This document shows, one piece after another, positions 6,883-9,769 of a stretch of 9,769 nt of DNA. The stretch is taken from positions 1 through 9,769 of the forward strand of contig JASHSW010000175.1 of the NCBI GenBank assembly GCA_030038595.1, read 5' to 3'. The notes beneath the pieces are model-generated. The model made no database searches. It was given only the letters and a program-made list of their open reading frames with translations, and was not told the DNA's origin. The DNA comes from Methylovirgula sp. (GTDB lineage: Bacteria; Pseudomonadota; Alphaproteobacteria; Rhizobiales; Beijerinckiaceae). The number at the start of each line of letters is the position of its first letter. The first letter of the stretch is position 1. The position numbers and the translations under genes were made by a program.

Positions 6883-7776
6883 ATGCCCTTCGTCAGCCGT
6901 TACTTCAGCGCGCCGGACGGACTGAAGCTGCACATGCGCGACTACGGCGCGGCGCAGGACCAAGGCCTGCCGGTGGTCTGTCTGCCCGGTTTGTCGCGCA
7001 ACGCCGCCGATTTCGCTCCGCTCGCCGACGCGCTCGCAACGGGCGCGGCGGGACAAAAACGCCGCGTCGTGGCGATCGACTATCGCGGCCGTGGCCGCTC
7101 CGATTTCGATCCCGACTGGCGCAACTACGAGATCCCGGTCGAGAACGCCGACATCGACGCCATGCTAACGGCGGCCGAAGTGCACGCCGCGATATTCGTC
7201 GGCACGTCGCGCGGCGGTTTTCACGTGATGTCCCTGGCGGTGCGCCGCCCGGCGTTGGTGCGCGGCGCCGTACTCAACGACATCGGGCCGGTGATCGAGC
7301 CGCAGGGATTTTCGCGGATCCGCCATTATCTGCGCCATATGGCGGCCCCTGGTTCGCTGCCCGACGCGATCGATTGCGTCAAGAAGATCATGAGCGCGCA
7401 GTTTCCGGCGCTGAGCGAGGCGGATTTCGAACTCCACGCCCGCGCTACGTTCCAAAGAGCCGACGGAAGCTTCGGCCTCAGCTTCGATCCGAAACTGGTC
7501 AGGCCGCTCGACACGCTCAATCTCGAAGAACCTTTGCCACCCGTTTGGCCGCTTTTCGACGCGCTTGCGGAAATTCCGTTGCTTGTCATCCGCGCCGCGA
7601 ATTCCGACGTGCTCGCGCCGGCAACGCTTGTCGAGATGGCGCGCCGCCACAAGCGTTGCGCGACCTATGTCGTCGAGGGCCAAGGCCACGCGCCGCTGCT
7701 CTACGACAAAGCGTCGATCGGCCGGATCGCGGAATTTGTCGCCGATGTGGAAGCGCAGGCGAAAGTTGCGGCGTAA
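6883..7776 (+). CDS. Alpha/beta hydrolase
   Basis: This is a 297-residue member of the alpha/beta-hydrolase superfamily, probably cytoplasmic since no signal peptide is visible. It shows LPGLSRN (33-40, the oxyanion segment, with Pro where HG is common), IDYRGRGRSD (65-74), the nucleophile elbow GTSRGG with Ser109, a probable acid Asp242 in AANSDVLAP, and the catalytic His269 in EGQGHAPLL. A helical cap lies between about 135 and 225. The triad is intact, so it should be an active esterase, lactonase or similar; the substrate cannot be told. The ATG at 6883 has GGAG 6 nt upstream. It is divergent from the response regulator across 88 bp and is followed 3 bp after its stop by a hairpin, suggesting a single-gene transcript. 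Confidence 0.93.
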   Translation: MPFVSRYFSAPDGLKLHMRDYGAAQDQGLPVVCLPGLSRNAADFAPLADALATGAAGQKRRVVAIDYRGRGRSDFDPDWRNYEIPVENADIDAMLTAAEVHAAIFVGTSRGGFHVMSLAVRRPALVRGAVLNDIGPVIEPQGFSRIRHYLRHMAAPGSLPDAIDCVKKIMSAQFPALSEADFELHARATFQRADGSFGLSFDPKLVRPLDTLNLEEPLPPVWPLFDALAEIPLLVIRAANSDVLAPATLVEMARRHKRCATYVVEGQGHAPLLYDKASIGRIAEFVADVEAQAKVAA

Positions 7777-7779
7777 TCT

Positions 7780-7805
7780 CCCTCTCCGGGCACGCCGGAA
7801 GAGGG
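7780..7805 (+). terminator. Hairpin just after the hydrolase gene, possible terminator
   Basis: CCCTCTCCGG (7780-7789) pairs with CCGGAAGAGGG (7795-7805) around a 5-nt loop, with a single bulged A, only 3 bp after the stop codon. No T-run follows, so it may be a transcript-stabilising stem, a weak terminator, or a member of the CCCTCTCC-type intergenic repeats of these genomes. Confidence 0.45.
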
Positions 7806-7852
7806 CTCGCGCCTTGCCTTACGAGCATGGCTCGGGCATTGTCCGGCCTTCC

Positions 7853-7946
7853 GGAGACGTGGCCGAGAGGCTGAAGGCGGCGGTTTGCTAAACCGTTATA
7901 GGGTTGCAAAGCTCTATCGAGGGTTCGAATCCCTCCGTCTCCGCCA
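7853..7946 (+). tRNA. tRNA-Ser, anticodon GCU (reads AGC/AGU)
   Basis: The full cloverleaf can be drawn. The acceptor stem is GGAGACG (7853-7859) with CGTCTCC (7936-7942), and discriminator G at 7943 is followed by an encoded CCA (7944-7946). The D arm is GCC ... GGC. The anticodon loop TTGCTAA has GCT at 7887-7889. There is a long variable arm (ATAGGG with CTCTAT), typical of serine tRNAs, and a T arm GAGGG-TTCGAAT-CCCTC (7919-7935). It lies 47 bp after the hairpin that follows the hydrolase gene. tRNA-Ser genes are common integration sites, but no duplicate of its 3' end occurs elsewhere in the window. Confidence 0.97.
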
Positions 7947-8222
7947 GCTGCGTCGTTAGGCTCGTCATCGGACCTTCAGGCCTGAAATGCGTTCCGCCGC
8001 AATGGCGACCGCAAGCCGGCGCGCTAAACTGGTCGTCGTGCCCGGCTTTATAACAAACGGACGGTCTGCATCGATACCAGCCTCGATCTTGGCGCAACTA
8101 TCTTTTTTCTTCCGCCGACTCCGGAAGCCGCGGCCGACATCCCAGTCCCTCGAATTTCCGTTGCGATTCGTTCCACCCAATCCCCAGGTGCGGCACTGCG
8201 GAGGTAGCCTGCTGGCTTTTCA
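7947..8222. other. Gene-free stretch after tRNA-Ser
   Basis: I recognise no gene here; the open frames on both strands have no familiar motifs. It contains a perfect 12-bp palindrome TTCAGGCCTGAA (7975-7986) and a run of six T at about 8103-8108 without a convincing hairpin before it. A -35-like TTTTCA (8217-8222) at its right end could belong to a promoter for the next gene. No integrase remnant is visible. Confidence 0.5.
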
Positions 8223-8245
8223 CTCCTCTCGGCGGCTGCTAGGGT
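8217..8245 (+). promoter_or_regulatory. Possible promoter of the DUF2946-like gene
   Basis: TTTTCA (8217-8222) and TAGGGT (8240-8245) lie 17 bp apart, matching the sigma-70 consensus at 4/6 and 3/6 positions. If real, transcription would begin near 8252, and the inverted repeat at 8223-8262 would act mainly as DNA, for example as an operator, because its left arm would not be transcribed. Confidence 0.3.
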
Positions 8246-8262
8246 AACCGTAGCGAGAGGAG
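8223..8262 (+). promoter_or_regulatory. Perfect 9-bp inverted repeat covering the ribosome binding site of the DUF2946-like gene
   Basis: CTCCTCTCG (8223-8231) and CGAGAGGAG (8254-8262) are exact reverse complements separated by 22 nt. The right arm contains the Shine-Dalgarno sequence (AGGAG) of the gene starting at 8264 or 8270. The spacer itself holds the imperfect palindrome CTAGGGTAACCGTAG (8239-8253). In RNA this would hide the ribosome binding site; in DNA it could be an operator. Which applies depends on the transcription start. Confidence 0.5.
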
Positions 8263-8263
8263 C

Positions 8264-8716
8264 ATGGGGGTGTTCGATCGCATCCGCGCGCAAGGCGATT
8301 TAGCCGCCGACGCGGCCAGTTGGCGTAGCCGCAAGGCGCGCCCCCTTCGCGGGCACACCGCAGGCGCACGTCGCTTTTGCGCCGGGCTCGCCATCCTCGG
8401 CCTTTATATCCAGTTGTTTGCGGCCGGGCTCTGCGGCTCTTCGTTTGCGCTGAGCCTGGCGGGGCCTGGCGGATTTCCGATCTGCCATACCCCGGCCAGC
8501 GGATCTCCGTCGGATCCGGCGCCGGCGCAAAACCAGCAGCCCTGCCCCTTCTGCGCCCTGCATTGCAAAGCGGCGATGGTTCTGCCGCCGTCGATCGGCG
8601 CGCCGGAGCGTTTCGTCGCCGCGGCAACGCGTGTCGAACCGGCCCGCTTCATCGTTTCTGCCCCGGCCCGCTTCGCGATCAGTGCGCCGCCGCGCGGTCC
8701 TCCCGCTTCAGCCTGA
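8264..8716 (+). CDS. DUF2946-like small membrane or secreted protein with Cys/His cluster
   Basis: This 150-residue protein has no established function. It has a basic N-terminal segment (to about residue 37), one hydrophobic segment (about 38-66, a signal anchor or signal peptide), a Pro/Gly-rich part, CH at 74-75, and the cluster CPFCALHC (94-101). It ends in a Pro/Arg/Ala-rich tail with RGPPASA. The hydrophobic segment, the CH pair, the CPxC-type cluster and the terminal RGPP resemble the DUF2946 family, often found beside copper-related or TonB-receptor genes; this is recognition by eye. The ribosome binding site AGGAG ends 1 nt before the ATG at 8264 but 7 nt before the GTG at 8270, so the GTG may be the true start. 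The next gene follows in the same direction after about 100 bp. Metal binding is inference. Confidence 0.7.
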   Translation: MGVFDRIRAQGDLAADAASWRSRKARPLRGHTAGARRFCAGLAILGLYIQLFAAGLCGSSFALSLAGPGGFPICHTPASGSPSDPAPAQNQQPCPFCALHCKAAMVLPPSIGAPERFVAAATRVEPARFIVSAPARFAISAPPRGPPASA

Positions 8717-8755
8717 AGAAAGAGACGGAGTAAGCCTCCGCTTCGCCGCCGGTCT

Positions 8756-8785
8756 GCGACGTCGCTTTGCGCGCGTCGCTTATTT
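8756..8785 (+). terminator. Hairpin followed by T-rich stretch between the last two genes
   Basis: GCGACG (8756-8761) pairs with CGTCGC (8774-8779), with an inner CGC-TTT-GCG stem, giving about nine pairs with a small internal loop, followed by TTATTT. It could be a factor-independent terminator or an attenuator reducing read-through from the DUF2946-like gene into the next one. Confidence 0.45.
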
Positions 8786-8819
8786 CGACCGGCCGTTTCC
8801 TTCATACTGAGGACGCAAC

Positions 8820-9769
8820 ATGTCTCATCAGGCTAAACTCGCCGGCGCCCTTATGCTCATCGGCATAAGCCCGGCGTTCGCCCATACCATCGTGGGCAAC
8901 CGCGTGTTCCCGGCAACGCTCACGATCGACGATCCGGGCGTCAACGACGAACTAGTCTTGCCGGCCTTCGCCTATCTTCAAACTTCCAATCCCGACGGCA
9001 CGCTCGGGCCGATCACGTATTCGCTGGCATGGGAATACGACAAGTTGATTACCCCCGATCTCGCGCTAACGATCGGGAATGAATACGACTGGCAGAGGAA
9101 CCCGCAAGCCGAAGGCTGGTCGAACATCGACACCGAAGCGAAGTACGTTTTCTATCAAAACCCCGAACACGAATTTATCATCGCGGGCGCCGAGAGCGTC
9201 GATTGGGGCAATACCGGCAGTCCGCAAAGCGCTTCTTTGCCTTCGACTCCCTTCTCGACCGTTACGTCGAAGGCTTTTATCGGCAAAGGCTTTGGCGATG
9301 CTTCGGCAGACTGGCTGCGGCCCTTCGCGGTCACTGGCGAGATGGACTTCTCCATCCCGACGGTCAGCGTCAATGCCGACCAGAGCTTGAATCCCACCGT
9401 GCTGACCTACGGTGCGACGCTGCAATACAGCCTGCTTTACGAAAACTCCTTCGTTCATCAGATGCCCGAATTCTTCAACAAGCTCATTCCCGCGTTCGAA
9501 GGCATCTTCAGTACGCCCATATCGAACGTCGGTCCGCCGATGCCGGGCGAGTTCTCACCCTATGAGACGACCGGTGTGGTCGGGCCATCGGTCTACTACA
9601 TCGGCCAATATTTCGAGGTCGGCGTCATGGCGCAGGTGCCGATCAACGAGGCGAGCGGCAGAGGCGTGGGAGCCATGGCCATCATTGATTTCTTCCTCGA
9701 CGACATCGCGCCGGATTCGATCGGCAAGCCACTGTTCGGGGCACCCCCGACTCGCGCCAACCCCAATCC
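8820..9769 (+). CDS. Exported, probably outer-membrane beta-barrel protein, partial (C-terminus beyond window edge)
   Basis: I do not recognise a named family with certainty. The frame runs from the ATG at 8820 to the window end with no stop, giving 316 visible residues; GAGGA lies 6 nt before the ATG. The N-terminus is a clear signal peptide, with a likely cut after Ala21 in SPAFA, which would leave His22 as the first mature residue (HTIVGNRVFP). The rest shows repeated alternating hydrophobic/polar stretches with aromatic ends, such as YSLAWEYD, EFIIAGAESVDWG, LTYGATLQYSLLY, VYYIGQYFEVGVMAQVP and AMAIIDFFLDDI, typical of outer-membrane beta strands and reminiscent of 'transporter' or phenol-degradation MetA-pathway barrels. 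The other histidines in the visible mature part are His117 and His213. It may work with the adjacent DUF2946-like protein; function is unknown. Confidence 0.8.
   Translation, partial: MSHQAKLAGALMLIGISPAFAHTIVGNRVFPATLTIDDPGVNDELVLPAFAYLQTSNPDGTLGPITYSLAWEYDKLITPDLALTIGNEYDWQRNPQAEGWSNIDTEAKYVFYQNPEHEFIIAGAESVDWGNTGSPQSASLPSTPFSTVTSKAFIGKGFGDASADWLRPFAVTGEMDFSIPTVSVNADQSLNPTVLTYGATLQYSLLYENSFVHQMPEFFNKLIPAFEGIFSTPISNVGPPMPGEFSPYETTGVVGPSVYYIGQYFEVGVMAQVPINEASGRGVGAMAIIDFFLDDIAPDSIGKPLFGAPPTRANPN

Noticed and set aside
7374..7909. Open frames overlapping the hydrolase 3' end and the tRNA
   Set aside because: They are out-of-frame shadows of the hydrolase gene or run through the structured tRNA.
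7965..8293. Several overlapping 70-90 codon frames in the stretch after the tRNA
   Set aside because: None has a familiar motif; they overlap on both strands and are Arg/Ser/Ala-rich, as random GC-rich sequence gives.
9066..9565. Short frames on both strands inside the last gene
   Set aside because: They lie within the uninterrupted 316-codon frame that starts with a signal peptide at 8820.
1..9769. CRISPR array, insertion sequence, phage or toxin-antitoxin system
   Set aside because: I saw no regularly spaced repeats, transposase or integrase motifs, or paired small toxin/antitoxin genes on either strand.

Overview
This window looks like core chromosome of a high-GC alphaproteobacterium of the order Hyphomicrobiales (Rhizobiales). 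The protein sequences resemble the Beijerinckiaceae/Bradyrhizobium side of the order, but that placement is from memory, with no search run. Support comes from an alphaproteobacterial-type RpoZ, the neighbourhood rpoZ / NYN protein / family-5 uracil-DNA glycosylase / smpB / dapA / soluble lytic transglycosylase (which I recall as recurring in this order), and a REP-like palindrome of a kind common in these genomes.

Layout. Positions 1-362 (minus) hold rpoZ, cut at its C-terminus by the window edge. Across a roughly 308-bp divergent spacer, 671-1968 (plus) holds a NYN/LabA-type nuclease-fold gene whose stop overlaps the TTG start of a uracil-DNA glycosylase gene. Converging on these is a minus-strand block read dapA (3956-3063), smpB (3047-2583), an inverted pair of REP-like palindromes, then a VOC-fold gene (2422-2030). 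dapA and smpB are only 15 bp apart and probably form one transcript. From 4269 to 6422 (plus) is a large exported Slt70-type lytic transglycosylase, whose 3' end overlaps by 6 bp the 3' end of a minus-strand single-domain response regulator (6417-6794). An alpha/beta hydrolase (6883-7776) diverges from the regulator. A complete tRNA-Ser(GCU) with encoded CCA follows at 7853-7946.

Right of the tRNA the content changes. After about 275 bp with no recognisable gene come two poorly characterised plus-strand genes. The first is a small DUF2946-like membrane or secreted protein with a Cys/His cluster. The second is a signal-peptide-bearing, probably beta-barrel protein that runs off the window. This pair is the least ordinary part of the window. 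The Cys/His cluster, a predicted mature N-terminal histidine in the second protein, and a perfect 9-bp inverted repeat covering the first gene's ribosome binding site suggest a regulated metal-related (perhaps copper) envelope module. That is inference.

Roles in the core part are housekeeping: RNA polymerase assembly (rpoZ), uracil repair in DNA, ribosome rescue (smpB), lysine/diaminopimelate synthesis (dapA) and peptidoglycan turnover (lytic transglycosylase). I saw no insertion sequence, CRISPR array, phage gene or toxin-antitoxin pair, and no clear new multi-gene system.
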